Program-made: the position numbers and the translations under genes
Notes under the pieces: generated by a model
What the model saw: only the letters and a program-made list of their open reading frames with translations
Databases searched by the model: none
What the model was told of the DNA's origin: nothing
Assembly: GCA_043783155.1 (NCBI GenBank)
Contig: JAYVZS010000029.1
Coordinates: 1 to 64,000, forward strand
Reading direction: 5' to 3'
DNA from: JAPLDA01 sp043783155
GTDB lineage: Bacteria > Bacteroidota > Bacteroidia > AKYH767-A > 2013-40CM-41-45
DNA: 64,000 nucleotides
Shown: one piece after another, positions 6,064 to 14,156 of the stretch
How the letters are laid out: the number at the start of each line of letters is the position of its first letter
How positions within the stretch are numbered: position 1 is the first letter of the stretch

Positions 6064-8979
6064 TCAGTGTGCTTCCAGCCAATTCTTCCCCACTCCGATT
6101 CCCACTTCCACAGGCACTTTCAGCGACATAGCCGTCTTCATCCGTTTTTCCACCAACGGCTTAACTTCATCGAGTTCTTCTTTGAATACATCGAACACCA
6201 ATTCATCATGCACCTGAAGTAACATTTTTGATTTGAATTTTTTCTTTCGAAAATCGTGATCAATGTTGATCATGGCGATCTTAATCATGTCGGCGGCGCT
6301 GCCTTGTATCGGCGCATTGATGGCGTTGCGTTCGGCGAACCCGCGAACAGTTTGATTCGCTGAATTGATGTCGCGCAGGTATCTTCTTCTTCCTAAAATA
6401 GTTTCCACGTAACCATGTTCTCTCGCTTTCTCGATGCTGAGATCCATGTAATCTTTGATGTCCGGATACTGCATGAAATAATTTTCGATGATGCCTTTCG
6501 CTTCCGTGCGTGAAATGTTGAGACGATCAGCAAGACCGAATGCTGAGATTCCGTAGATGATTCCGAAGTTCACCATCTTGGCATTGCGTCGCATGTCGCC
6601 CGTTACATCTTTCAATGCAACTCCATACACTTTCGAAGCAGTCGTTGCATGAATGTCTTCCCCGCTTTTAAAAGCGTCAATCATTCCTTTGTCGTTGCTT
6701 AACTCAGCGATAATGCGCAATTCGATTTGTGAATAATCGGCAGAGAGTAAAACATATTTGTTGTTACGCGGAATAAATGCTTTGCGGATTTCTCTTCCGC
6801 GTTCTGTTCGGATTGGAATGTTTTGAAGATTCGGATTATCACTACTCAATCGACCTGTTACAGCGACAACCTGGTTGTATGACGTGTGAATTCTTCCCGT
6901 GCGCGGGTTCACCATTTCCGGAAGAACATCTACGTACGTGTTTTTCAATTTCACTAACTCACGGTAATCAAGAATTCTTTTGATGATGGGATGTTTGCTT
7001 TCAATCTTACTCAACACATCTTCCGCAGTCGAGTATTGTCCCGTCTTTGTCTTCTGCGGCTTCTCCACAATTTTTAATTTCTCGAACAACACTTCGCCAA
7101 CCTGTTTCGGCGACGACACATTGAATTTCATTCCTGCATGATCCTGGATTTCTTTTTCAGTTTTCGCGATGTCTTTCTCCAGCGATTTGGAAAGATCATG
7201 CAATGCATCTTTGTCTAAGTTGATGCCTTCTGCTTCCATCGCTGCAAGTACAGGCACGAGCGGCATTTCCACTTCATCAAATAATTTTTGCACGCCCGAC
7301 TTTTTCAACTTGGGTGCAAACGTATCGTACAATTGTAAAGTGACGTCAGCATCCTCAGCAGCATATTCTGAAATCTGTTCAACCGGAATGTCGCGCATGC
7401 TTCGCTGCTCTTTTCCTTTTTTACCAATCAGCGTTTCAATCGAAACCGGTGAATAACTCAAATACGTTTCAGCAAGTACATCCATGCTATGACGCATGTC
7501 TGGCTGAATAAGAAAATGTGCAATCATCGTATCAAAAATTTTTCCTTTGATCTCGATGTCGTACCATTTTAAAACGGCTAAATCATATTTTATGTTCTGC
7601 CCGATCTTAACAATCTTTTCATTGGCAAAAACTTTCGCGAACTCAAGAACAATCTGGTGCGCTTCATTGTAATTCGCCGGAACGGGAATGTAATACGCTT
7701 CATGTGGCTTGAAAGAAAAAGACATTCCGACCAACTCAGCGAGGTTGACATCGAGCCCGGTCGTTTCAGTATCGAAACAGAAATATTTTTGCTTACCTAA
7801 TTCGTCGATTAATTTTTTCCGTTTTTCTTTTGTGTCAACGAGATGGTAGGTGTGTTTTACATCGGCAATTGTTTTTGCGGAAGGGGCCTCACCCCGGCCC
7901 TCTCCAAAGGAGAGGGAGTCGGCCGCTGCATCTTCGTCTTCGAGTGAATGTGTAATTTTTGTTGTCGGAGTATTCGTAAAAAACAAACTGCTTTGAGTGC
8001 CTGCTGTCGATTCCTTTTTTTCACTTGCAGGCTTCTCACTCAAAGCTGCTCCCCTCTCACCTTTGGGAGAGGGGCTGGGGATTAGGCCTGTGGCGTTGTC
8101 CCCCAACACCTTATTTATCAACGAACGAAACTCCAGCTCTTCAAACAATGTTTTCACCGCTTCTTTATCAAGCTCCTGAGTTTTCAGTTTGTTCAAGTCA
8201 GTATCAATCGGAACATCGGTAATAATCGTAGCAAGTCGCTTCGACTGAATCGCCATTTCTTTTCCCGCTTCCACCTTCTCCTTCATTTTACCTTTCAGGT
8301 CTTCGATATGACGCAAAAGATTTTCGATAGTGCCGTACTCTTTGATAAATTTCATCGCCGTTACTTCGCCTACTCCGGGAATGCCGGGAATGTTGTCGAC
8401 TTTATCGCCCATCAATCCAAGAATTTCGATGACTTGGTCGACACGCTCGATCTGCCAGCGTTCGCACACTTCTTTTACACCCATGATTTCCGGAGGCGCG
8501 CCTCCGCGTGGTGGCTTGTATATAAAAGTATGTTCGTCCACGAGCTGACCGTAATCTTTATCCGGCGTCATCATGTACGTTTCAAAACCTTCGCGCTCCG
8601 CTTTTCTCGCCAGTGTTCCGATTAAATCGTCTGCTTCATACCCATCCATGGAAAGAACGGGGATGCGAAACGTCTCACACAATCTCTGCACATACGGAAT
8701 TGCAAGTGCAAGATCTTCGGGAATTTCCTGGCGGCCGGCTTTGTAATCCGAAAATTCTTCGTGACGCGTCGTGGGCGCAGCTGTATCAAACACAACAGCG
8801 ATATGCGTGGGTCTTTCTTTCTTCAATACTTCCAATAAAGTTGTTGTGAAACCAAAAATCGCAGACGTATTTTGTCCTTTGGAATTAATGCGGTGGTTGT
8901 TGCTGAAAGCAAAGTAGGCGCGGTAGATGAGCGCCATGGCGTCGAGTAGAAATAGTTTTTTGTTTTCGGATTGACTCAT
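6064..8979 (-). CDS. polA: DNA polymerase I with 5'-3' and 3'-5' exonuclease domains
   Basis: A 971-residue three-domain Pol I. The 5' nuclease domain begins LLDAMALIYRAYFA and spans about residues 1-290. The proofreading domain has FDTETTGLD (about 404), NIKYDLAVLK and YAAEDAD, so its metal ligands look intact. The polymerase has motif A SADYSQIELRI, motif B RRNAKMVNFGIIYG and motif C QVHDELVF. The linker between the two nuclease domains (about 298-366) is unusual: it contains two in-frame, oppositely oriented copies of a GC-rich palindromic repeat, encoding PSPKGERG and SLSFGEGRGEAP. The start ATG overlaps the stop of a 26-codon ORF. Confidence 0.97.
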   Translation of the reverse strand: MSQSENKKLFLLDAMALIYRAYFAFSNNHRINSKGQNTSAIFGFTTTLLEVLKKERPTHIAVVFDTAAPTTRHEEFSDYKAGRQEIPEDLALAIPYVQRLCETFRIPVLSMDGYEADDLIGTLARKAEREGFETYMMTPDKDYGQLVDEHTFIYKPPRGGAPPEIMGVKEVCERWQIERVDQVIEILGLMGDKVDNIPGIPGVGEVTAMKFIKEYGTIENLLRHIEDLKGKMKEKVEAGKEMAIQSKRLATIITDVPIDTDLNKLKTQELDKEAVKTLFEELEFRSLINKVLGDNATGLIPSPSPKGERGAALSEKPASEKKESTAGTQSSLFFTNTPTTKITHSLEDEDAAADSLSFGEGRGEAPSAKTIADVKHTYHLVDTKEKRKKLIDELGKQKYFCFDTETTGLDVNLAELVGMSFSFKPHEAYYIPVPANYNEAHQIVLEFAKVFANEKIVKIGQNIKYDLAVLKWYDIEIKGKIFDTMIAHFLIQPDMRHSMDVLAETYLSYSPVSIETLIGKKGKEQRSMRDIPVEQISEYAAEDADVTLQLYDTFAPKLKKSGVQKLFDEVEMPLVPVLAAMEAEGINLDKDALHDLSKSLEKDIAKTEKEIQDHAGMKFNVSSPKQVGEVLFEKLKIVEKPQKTKTGQYSTAEDVLSKIESKHPIIKRILDYRELVKLKNTYVDVLPEMVNPRTGRIHTSYNQVVAVTGRLSSDNPNLQNIPIRTERGREIRKAFIPRNNKYVLLSADYSQIELRIIAELSNDKGMIDAFKSGEDIHATTASKVYGVALKDVTGDMRRNAKMVNFGIIYGISAFGLADRLNISRTEAKGIIENYFMQYPDIKDYMDLSIEKAREHGYVETILGRRRYLRDINSANQTVRGFAERNAINAPIQGSAADMIKIAMINIDHDFRKKKFKSKMLLQVHDELVFDVFKEELDEVKPLVEKRMKTAMSLKVPVEVGIGVGKNWLEAH
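7883..7920. repeat. Repeat copy A inside polA
   Basis: The plus strand contains GGCCTCACCCCGGCCCTCTC then CAAAGGAGAGGG, a hairpin-forming element of the kind normally found between genes. On the polA strand it encodes SLSFGEGRGEA (about residues 354-366). It is the inverse of copy B at 8047-8089. Confidence 0.75.
8047..8089. repeat. Repeat copy B inside polA
   Basis: The plus strand reads CTCCCCTCTCACCTTTGGGA, then GAGGGGCTGGGGATTAGGCC. The reverse complement aligns with copy A (GGCCT..CCCC.GCCCTCTCC..AAAGG.GAGGG). It encodes LIPSPSPKGERGAA (about residues 298-311 of PolA). Confidence 0.75.
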
Positions 8980-9056
8980 TCTGAAATAATCTTTGAAACT
9001 TTTTCGGGTAAAAGAGGTAAGTCGTTTTTGATGGTTGCGTTCTTCTTTTTGCTCAT
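8976..9056 (-). CDS. 26-residue ORF between the MNT gene and polA
   Basis: ATG at 9056-9054 overlaps the MNT stop (ATGA), and its TGA stop at 8978-8976 overlaps the polA ATG (ATGA). It encodes a lysine-rich peptide beginning MSKKKNATIKNDLPLLPEKV. Its role is unknown. The two 4-nt overlaps suggest it matters at least for translational coupling into polA. It could be a remnant of a longer partner gene of the MNT protein or a leader peptide; nothing in the sequence settles which. Confidence 0.4.
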   Translation of the reverse strand: MSKKKNATIKNDLPLLPEKVSKIISE

Positions 9057-9337
9057 AAGATCTTTATTGCTTCGTCTAAGACCTGGTTTCTGATAGAAGA
9101 TTTGATTGCGGAAAACTCAACGACATCCACTTTCCTGGAAACGCTTTTTGTCAATTCATTTTCCATGCGCAGGAAGTCAAAGATTGAAACAGATTTCTCA
9201 AACTCTACCAACAAATCAACATCGCTTAAACTATTTTGTTGATTCCGGCTAAATGAACCGAAGACAGCGGCCCGACTCACCGGATATTTTTCCAACACAC
9301 TAAGCAAAAGTGGTTTTATACTATCAAGGTCTATCAT
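9053..9337 (-). CDS. MNT-type minimal nucleotidyltransferase (MntA-like antitoxin family)
   Basis: A 94-residue protein with the pol-beta nucleotidyltransferase signature GSFSRNQQNSLSDVDLLVEF. G27/S28 and the paired aspartates D39 and D41 are present, with a third carboxylate at D71 (RKVDVVEF), so the catalytic triad is intact. MntA-like proteins usually neutralise an adjacent HEPN toxin by AMPylating it. Here no HEPN/DUF86 gene is adjacent; only the 26-codon ORF and polA follow. It is an orphan MNT, or its partner has been lost. The nearest HEPN gene (11074-11769) is of another family. Confidence 0.8.
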   Translation of the reverse strand: MIDLDSIKPLLLSVLEKYPVSRAAVFGSFSRNQQNSLSDVDLLVEFEKSVSIFDFLRMENELTKSVSRKVDVVEFSAIKSSIRNQVLDEAIKIL

Positions 9338-9460
9338 TTCCCAAAAATAAAAAAATTATCGCTCTTTCAACGGGAAAATTTATTTATACAGGCACGTCAA
9401 TCCCATCTCACAACTCACATACCGGAAAGACTTCTTTACACACCCTTTCGTTCAATTCAT

Positions 9461-9619
9461 TTATTCGTGCTTGATGCTAATTCCGAAGATCAGCGAAAAA
9501 CCCCATGTTAGTGTTGTAACAATGGTAATGGTGAGCGGAAACCAAAATGAAAGAATAGCAAGCAAAGCATAAACGATGAGCGCAAAAATCCGTTTCTTTG
9601 GCTCATCTTCATTATAGAG
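9461..9619 (-). pseudogene. Probable frameshifted small two-helix membrane protein
   Basis: The minus strand from 9619 to the TAA at 9461 reads LYNEDEPKKRIFALIVYALL followed by a second hydrophobic helix and ends IFGISIKHE. This looks like a genuine small membrane protein, but the frame has no ATG. An ATG exists immediately after the 9612 gene's stop, in the neighbouring frame (ATGAAGATGAG), so a 1-nt indel near the start could explain it. The alternative frame, starting at that ATG, looks less protein-like. The neighbouring stretch 9338-9460 shows nothing. Confidence 0.35.
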
Positions 9620-10301
9620 TAATCTGTTTTTTCCGATTCACGAGCTGCCTGATGGACGCCAGATGCGAAAGTAAAACCAAAGGAACCACACAGGATGGCA
9701 ACCAAATAAATGGAAAATATAATATTGCAATGTTGGGTTGGTCAAAAGCAAACTGTTGAAACGGAAATGGTGCCGACAGAACAGCGTTCACAACAATATT
9801 TATTAATAGTCCTAAGCAGATGAGGTTCCAGAGCAGAATTGCTTTTGTATTTATTCTCTTTCTTACAAAACCAAAATAAAAAATAATCGGAGCTGTGAGT
9901 CCCGACAGGATATCAAAATTTCTTCCTTCAAATGTTACAAGCCGGGGAACCGTTTTGTGAATGAACAACCAAAAGAGAACAATCTCTACCGGGATCCGGA
10001 TGGTGTGCAAAAGGGTCAACGTATGGATGTCTAAACGGTCTATAAATTGTCTGCCTTTGGAAGTCGCAAAGAGTCCGATGATAAAAAGAATCGGAGGCAA
10101 AACTAAAAACATAAATCTGGGCGGTATCGTGTCTGTTACGGTGTAGAAACCGGAAAGCCCAATGAAGGTTTGGATTGTCAGCCACGTCAACAAAATTGTT
10201 AACGTTGTTTTTGAGTTCTTGGTCGCCTTATAAAAAATTCCAATTGTCAAAATTGTTGTCAGCCCGAAAACTACGTGAATGTATATTGGTAAATTTTGCA
10301 T
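9612..10301 (-). CDS. Seven-helix membrane protein of unknown function
   Basis: About 229 residues from the ATG at 10301 (MQNLPIYIHVVFGL), or five more from an ATG at 10316. Seven hydrophobic segments cover almost the whole length, with short loops and a basic C-terminus (RQLVNRKKQITL). I recognise no family motif. It stands alone between the orphan MNT gene and the restriction operon. Its stop codon touches the start of the disrupted small membrane ORF at 9461-9619, which suggests the two were once co-translated. Confidence 0.6.
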   Translation of the reverse strand: MQNLPIYIHVVFGLTTILTIGIFYKATKNSKTTLTILLTWLTIQTFIGLSGFYTVTDTIPPRFMFLVLPPILFIIGLFATSKGRQFIDRLDIHTLTLLHTIRIPVEIVLFWLFIHKTVPRLVTFEGRNFDILSGLTAPIIFYFGFVRKRINTKAILLWNLICLGLLINIVVNAVLSAPFPFQQFAFDQPNIAILYFPFIWLPSCVVPLVLLSHLASIRQLVNRKKQITL

Positions 10302-10394
10302 AAGGAAATCGCACAACTGGTTTTATGAGACGAATATCGGAAGAAAAATAATGCGGGCAAACGGGGAATATTCCTTCAGAGGCTGCTCTGCTCG

Positions 10395-11093
10395 TTAACT
10401 TTTCAGTCGTTTGATTTCTGCGGCAATCTCTTTTATAACATCGGTGTTTGAAATTTTATCATCAATACTGAAAACTACGAAAACATTCCCTCCAAATTTT
10501 TTTGTGAAGTTGCTAAAACTGTGCTTCATCCTCTCTGTCGCAGAATAATTTCCAAAGTTTGATTTTGCTGTAACGGGTTTGATTTGAATGCCAAATGCTT
10601 TTTCGTTAACCCAACCTAAATAATCTATGTCTCCTGCATGATCAAGTTCAGGGTCACTTTCTTCAAATTTTATCTCCGGAAATTCTTTTGCCAAATTATC
10701 TTCTACAACTGATTTCTCCCGAAGGTAACCATCATAAGTTCTGTTGATTGTGAGATTAACAATGTAATCAACACAATCTTGTAACGTCAGTTGACTAAAC
10801 GCCTCTGTCCATTCCGGAATTACAATCTCGTTAATTTTTACATAGAGCCGCTCCCCCAATTCTTCTAAGCTGGCCTTAGTGATGTTGCTTGGGGTTTTGC
10901 CATCGGTATTTGCATTTTCAAAATACCACTTCTCCCACTCTTCAAATGATTTTGGTTGGCATTCCCGAATCAAAGCCATCACGGTCCCTACTTTATTGGG
11001 TCGTGACAACTGATACGTTTGAGTAGCGTAGTTGAGAACTTTCTCTTTTTTCCCGAACTCTCTTGAAAAACGTTTAGATGATAGTTTTGGCAT
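10395..11093 (-). CDS. Type II restriction endonuclease, MjaI-like
   Basis: A 232-residue protein. The N-terminal half has RPNKVG (31-36) and EEWEKWYFE (51-59), resembling MjaI-family enzymes, and the C-terminal half has a PD-(D/E)xK-like core, D151...GDIDYLG (154-159) then GIQIKP with Q170 and K172. MjaI itself recognises CTAG. The gene overlaps the upstream HEPN gene by 20 nt and is last in a four-gene operon that starts with a DNA methyltransferase. The restriction fold call is fairly firm; the MjaI assignment and a CTAG specificity are inference from remembered motifs. Confidence 0.65.
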   Translation of the reverse strand: MPKLSSKRFSREFGKKEKVLNYATQTYQLSRPNKVGTVMALIRECQPKSFEEWEKWYFENANTDGKTPSNITKASLEELGERLYVKINEIVIPEWTEAFSQLTLQDCVDYIVNLTINRTYDGYLREKSVVEDNLAKEFPEIKFEESDPELDHAGDIDYLGWVNEKAFGIQIKPVTAKSNFGNYSATERMKHSFSNFTKKFGGNVFVVFSIDDKISNTDVIKEIAAEIKRLKS

Positions 11094-11769
11094 TTATTCT
11101 TAAATATTTTTTTGAATACGCAGAATCCATTACGATTTCCTTAAAATTGAAAAGAAACCCATTCACCGTGATATCGTATAGTTTTTTGTAGTCTTCTATA
11201 CTAATGGGCAAATATTCGCCATGTGCAATGCTGTTCCTTTGACCAACCAAATCCTCGTCAATAGTTAATTGAATACTCCTGTCAAATTTTCGCTTGTAAC
11301 GTTTTTCAAATTCATTTGCATCTATTCCAATAAGAATACAAACATCTTCGAAAACATTAAACTTTAAATTGGACGTTCTAATCGGGCTAGTTGAAGAAAA
11401 ATATGCAATTTTCTTTTTTTCTTCAATTAACGTTTTTACCATTCTTTGGTGATCTTTTAATTTATTACTATTCCGCAAAATAGTGAGCTCGCCTCTTAAT
11501 GCTATGCTTATAAAGGAATCGTTCAGTTCCTCAATAGTTAAAGATTGAAAGCCGACAAACTCATAATACCAATTAGATAATTGCTTTACGAAACCTTCCC
11601 AATGAGCATAAAGCAAAGCAACACCAGCCCTAATGTTTGCCTTTTGTGCTTTCTCATTTCTCTCTAATAAAAGAGCGCTTCGAAAATTTGAGAGCTCAAC
11701 TATTCTCCACTTATAATCATCTTCAATGAGGTCGTATAAATATGATATTGACCTTGGCTCCTTGCTCAT
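11074..11769 (-). CDS. HEPN-domain RNase-like protein (MAE_28990/MAE_18760 type)
   Basis: A 231-residue largely helical protein. It carries the HEPN ribonuclease motif Rx4H as R178-NSIA-H183, and an upstream helix RAGVALLYAHWEGFVK (47-62) typical of the MAE_28990/MAE_18760 HEPN families. Such proteins are predicted RNases acting in toxin or anti-phage roles. It overlaps the DUF262 gene by 4 nt and the restriction gene by 20 nt, so all are translated together. The intact motif argues for activity; its target is unknown. It is probably held in check by a partner in the operon. Confidence 0.75.
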   Translation of the reverse strand: MSKEPRSISYLYDLIEDDYKWRIVELSNFRSALLLERNEKAQKANIRAGVALLYAHWEGFVKQLSNWYYEFVGFQSLTIEELNDSFISIALRGELTILRNSNKLKDHQRMVKTLIEEKKKIAYFSSTSPIRTSNLKFNVFEDVCILIGIDANEFEKRYKRKFDRSIQLTIDEDLVGQRNSIAHGEYLPISIEDYKKLYDITVNGFLFNFKEIVMDSAYSKKYLRINAKTII

Positions 11770-12845
11770 TTTTTAAAATACTCTTTACCGTAAGGTATCG
11801 TTTTCGAAATTCTTGACGTTGCATTTAGCGCTTTAATTGCGGTATTGTCAATTGAATCAACCTTATTCCTGATAAGTTCTATATCATCCTCAGTGTAGGA
11901 ATCAATATTCAAATAAAGGCCTATTCCTATCGCCTCATAGTAGGATTCCAAAAATTGCTGCCCCTTTCCTGATTTTTGAAAAACGCTATCACCTTTTGCT
12001 CTTGATAATAGATGAAATGTTTTTTTAAATTTTTCTGCCTCAATTTCCAAATTAAACGTTTTAGCACTTACTCTCTTTAAAAGAGAGTTTTCATCATAAA
12101 ATATTTGTTCATCTAGATAGGAATCAATTTTGCCATATCCAGAAATTGGATAAATCGAAAATGTAAAAAGACGAAGAACTAATTCTTCATCATATTTCTC
12201 ATCCTTCCATCGGTCCGACAAATCAATACAATGTTGGAAATAATTATCCTGCGAAAGGTTTGATAGCCATTCATAGAAATCATTATTGAGCATTATAAGC
12301 ATTGCATCACGATATTCCTGTCCCGATAAAATTGTAGGTGCATAATTTAATCTTTGAAAGACTTCAAGTTTCGCATTCTCATCAGTTGAATTCTTTATAA
12401 TTTTCAATTCTATTTTTGACCTTCTAAAATCTAATTGAAAAGGTTCTTTAGGAAGTGATCCCCAAGTTGCTCCTTCCAAGTCAGGAAGTAATTTTGTTTT
12501 TTCAAGTGTGGTACCAATAATCTTTTCCCCGGACGAATTTTTAAGTTCGCCCATAAAAGATAAGATAGTAGAGATTCTTTGCAATCCATCCACTACCTCC
12601 CATTTTCCTGCTTTGTCTTGATAAACGAAGATCGAAGGCAATGGAACACCAATTAAAATTGATTCAATTAATCTTGATTGTTGCTTACTAGACCATCTAA
12701 ATTTTCTTTGAAAATTTGGATTTACAATTAGTTCTCCTTCTTTGTAGAGACCTACCAGTTCGCCGATTGACATAGAGTAACCATCGGTTACAAATTCCTT
12801 TTTCGCAATATCAATTTGGGTTTTTAAACTATCAGTGTTCATCAA
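11766..12845 (-). CDS. DUF262 (GmrS-N-like/ParB-like) domain protein
   Basis: A 359-residue protein with the DUF262 signatures NPNFQRKFRW (42-51) and VVDGLQRISTIL (84-95). These correspond to the nucleotide-binding QR and DGQQR motifs of the ParB/Srx-like fold found at the N-terminus of GmrSD-type type IV restriction enzymes and BrxU. No C-terminal HNH (DUF1524) motif is visible, so it may be a stand-alone NTPase or regulatory subunit. It sits between the methyltransferase (14-nt overlap) and the HEPN gene (4-nt overlap), suggesting that it pairs with the HEPN protein. Confidence 0.75.
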   Translation of the reverse strand: MMNTDSLKTQIDIAKKEFVTDGYSMSIGELVGLYKEGELIVNPNFQRKFRWSSKQQSRLIESILIGVPLPSIFVYQDKAGKWEVVDGLQRISTILSFMGELKNSSGEKIIGTTLEKTKLLPDLEGATWGSLPKEPFQLDFRRSKIELKIIKNSTDENAKLEVFQRLNYAPTILSGQEYRDAMLIMLNNDFYEWLSNLSQDNYFQHCIDLSDRWKDEKYDEELVLRLFTFSIYPISGYGKIDSYLDEQIFYDENSLLKRVSAKTFNLEIEAEKFKKTFHLLSRAKGDSVFQKSGKGQQFLESYYEAIGIGLYLNIDSYTEDDIELIRNKVDSIDNTAIKALNATSRISKTIPYGKEYFKK

Positions 12846-14121
12846 GAAGGGCTAAAAATTTACGTTTATATTTAAAATCCGTTTCACTGTCCACTTGTAC
12901 TAAACCATTTTTTATTAAGTGTGCATTGATGAACGTTTTATTTTCAAGATAAAGGTAGCACATCAAATTATTCTCGCTGTCATGTTTTATCGAATCATAC
13001 TTAAGAAAAACTCTCTTGCCTTTTGTCTTGTCCGTAAGAAATTTTGTTGCTTGCCCATTGATAATCGGGTCTTCCTTGATACCAATTAACTTTACAGTTA
13101 AGCCATTGCTCAAACGTATCTTTTCAGCGCTAACAATTTCTTTTACTGTAAAAAATTCCTCTCGTTTTGTTGAACTGTCCTTATCGATCTTGCTACCGAA
13201 TTGTAATTTCTTTACGTCTATTTTCTTATTGAGAGCATGTGGGTCTTTAAAAATATAAGGTTGCTTCTCAATTTCTTCCGCAAAGTCAATCGTAAGTGGT
13301 TTTTGCTTTAGAAATTCATAGGCTGTATTGTGAATGTCATTCTGATTGGATGAAAGTTTTTGCTTAATGACTGGTATGAAATCCGGATTAATTTCATAAC
13401 CAACAGAGTTTCTTCCCAAATTTTTCGCGGCAAGATTTGTTGTTCCGCTTCCGGCAAATGGGTCAAGAACCGTGTCTCCAACAAACGCAAACATTTTGAT
13501 TAAACGCCTTGGCAATTCTTCAGGAAACATGGCAATGTGATTGTCTTGTCTGGCTCCCGAAAAATTCCAGTGTCCGGCAAAAAAAGTATTCCATTCTTCC
13601 GCTGTCATTTTCGAAAGTTCTTTCATCTCTTTCGTTGGCTTTGGCGCGTCACCAAGTTTTTTGAAAACTAAAATGAACTCATAGTCTATTTTCAAAATTC
13701 CATTTCTAGGATATGGATATGATCCCATCTGAATGCCTCCGCCCGTGGTGTTTGACGTCGTTACCTTTTGCCAAATGATTGCACCCATATAATCAAAGCC
13801 GATGTTCTCACAAAATTTAATTATCTCCTCACGAATGGGGATGACTTTGTATCGTCCGTAATAAACGGATCGGGCAAATTGGTCGCCTATGTTTACACAT
13901 AACCTGCAACCGTCATGAAGTGCACGATAGCATTCTTTCCAAACTAAATTTAGATTATTAATATAGTTTTCGTAGCTGTCATGAAACCCGATCTGGTTGT
14001 CGGAACCATAATCCTTAAGTTGCCAATAAGGTGGCGATGTTAATGCCAGGTGCACTGAATTATCAGATAACTCGGCCATCTGCCTGCTGTCTCCGTTAAT
14101 AATTTTATGATGTGTTTTCAA
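12832..14121 (-). CDS. DNA methyltransferase (N4-cytosine/N6-adenine) fused to an SNase-like domain
   Basis: A 429-residue protein. Residues 1-260 are an amino-methyltransferase with motif IV TSPPYW (28-33) ahead of the SAM-binding motif DPFAGSGTT (220-228), the beta-class order. Residues about 322-428 form a second domain that tracks the staphylococcal nuclease/OB fold: strand LSNGLTVKLIGI, then GKRVFLKYD, then CYLYLENKTFINAHLIKNGL. The nuclease residues are not conserved: the DGDT position reads SAEK and the first arginine is a lysine, so it is probably a DNA-binding or interaction module. It leads the four-gene operon and presumably protects host DNA from the 10395 enzyme. Confidence 0.85.
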   Translation of the reverse strand: MKTHHKIINGDSRQMAELSDNSVHLALTSPPYWQLKDYGSDNQIGFHDSYENYINNLNLVWKECYRALHDGCRLCVNIGDQFARSVYYGRYKVIPIREEIIKFCENIGFDYMGAIIWQKVTTSNTTGGGIQMGSYPYPRNGILKIDYEFILVFKKLGDAPKPTKEMKELSKMTAEEWNTFFAGHWNFSGARQDNHIAMFPEELPRRLIKMFAFVGDTVLDPFAGSGTTNLAAKNLGRNSVGYEINPDFIPVIKQKLSSNQNDIHNTAYEFLKQKPLTIDFAEEIEKQPYIFKDPHALNKKIDVKKLQFGSKIDKDSSTKREEFFTVKEIVSAEKIRLSNGLTVKLIGIKEDPIINGQATKFLTDKTKGKRVFLKYDSIKHDSENNLMCYLYLENKTFINAHLIKNGLVQVDSETDFKYKRKFLALLDEH

Positions 14122-14138
14122 GTGGAAAATTGTTTTTA

Positions 14139-14146
14139 CAAATGTA
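14139..14146 (-). promoter_or_regulatory. Putative -7 element of the restriction operon
   Basis: On the minus strand TACATTTG matches TANNTTTG exactly, 18 nt upstream of the methyltransferase ATG. A clear -33 TTTG at the standard distance is not seen; a palindrome at 14157-14171 occupies the spacer instead. Confidence 0.45.
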
Positions 14147-14156
14147 GGATTTTAAT

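Noticed and set aside
9342..9349. TATTTTTG as promoter of the MNT gene
   Set aside because: The motif ends only 5 nt before the ATG, leaving no room for a normal leader; the AT-rich context makes a chance match likely.
9508..9705. 65-codon minus-strand frame overlapping the end of the seven-helix gene
   Set aside because: Most of it overlaps the 9612 gene in another frame; the rest overlaps the better-looking two-helix frame ending at 9461.
10395..14121. CRISPR or retron-type defence in the island
   Set aside because: No direct-repeat array, reverse transcriptase or Cas-type motif is visible; only the four overlapping genes.
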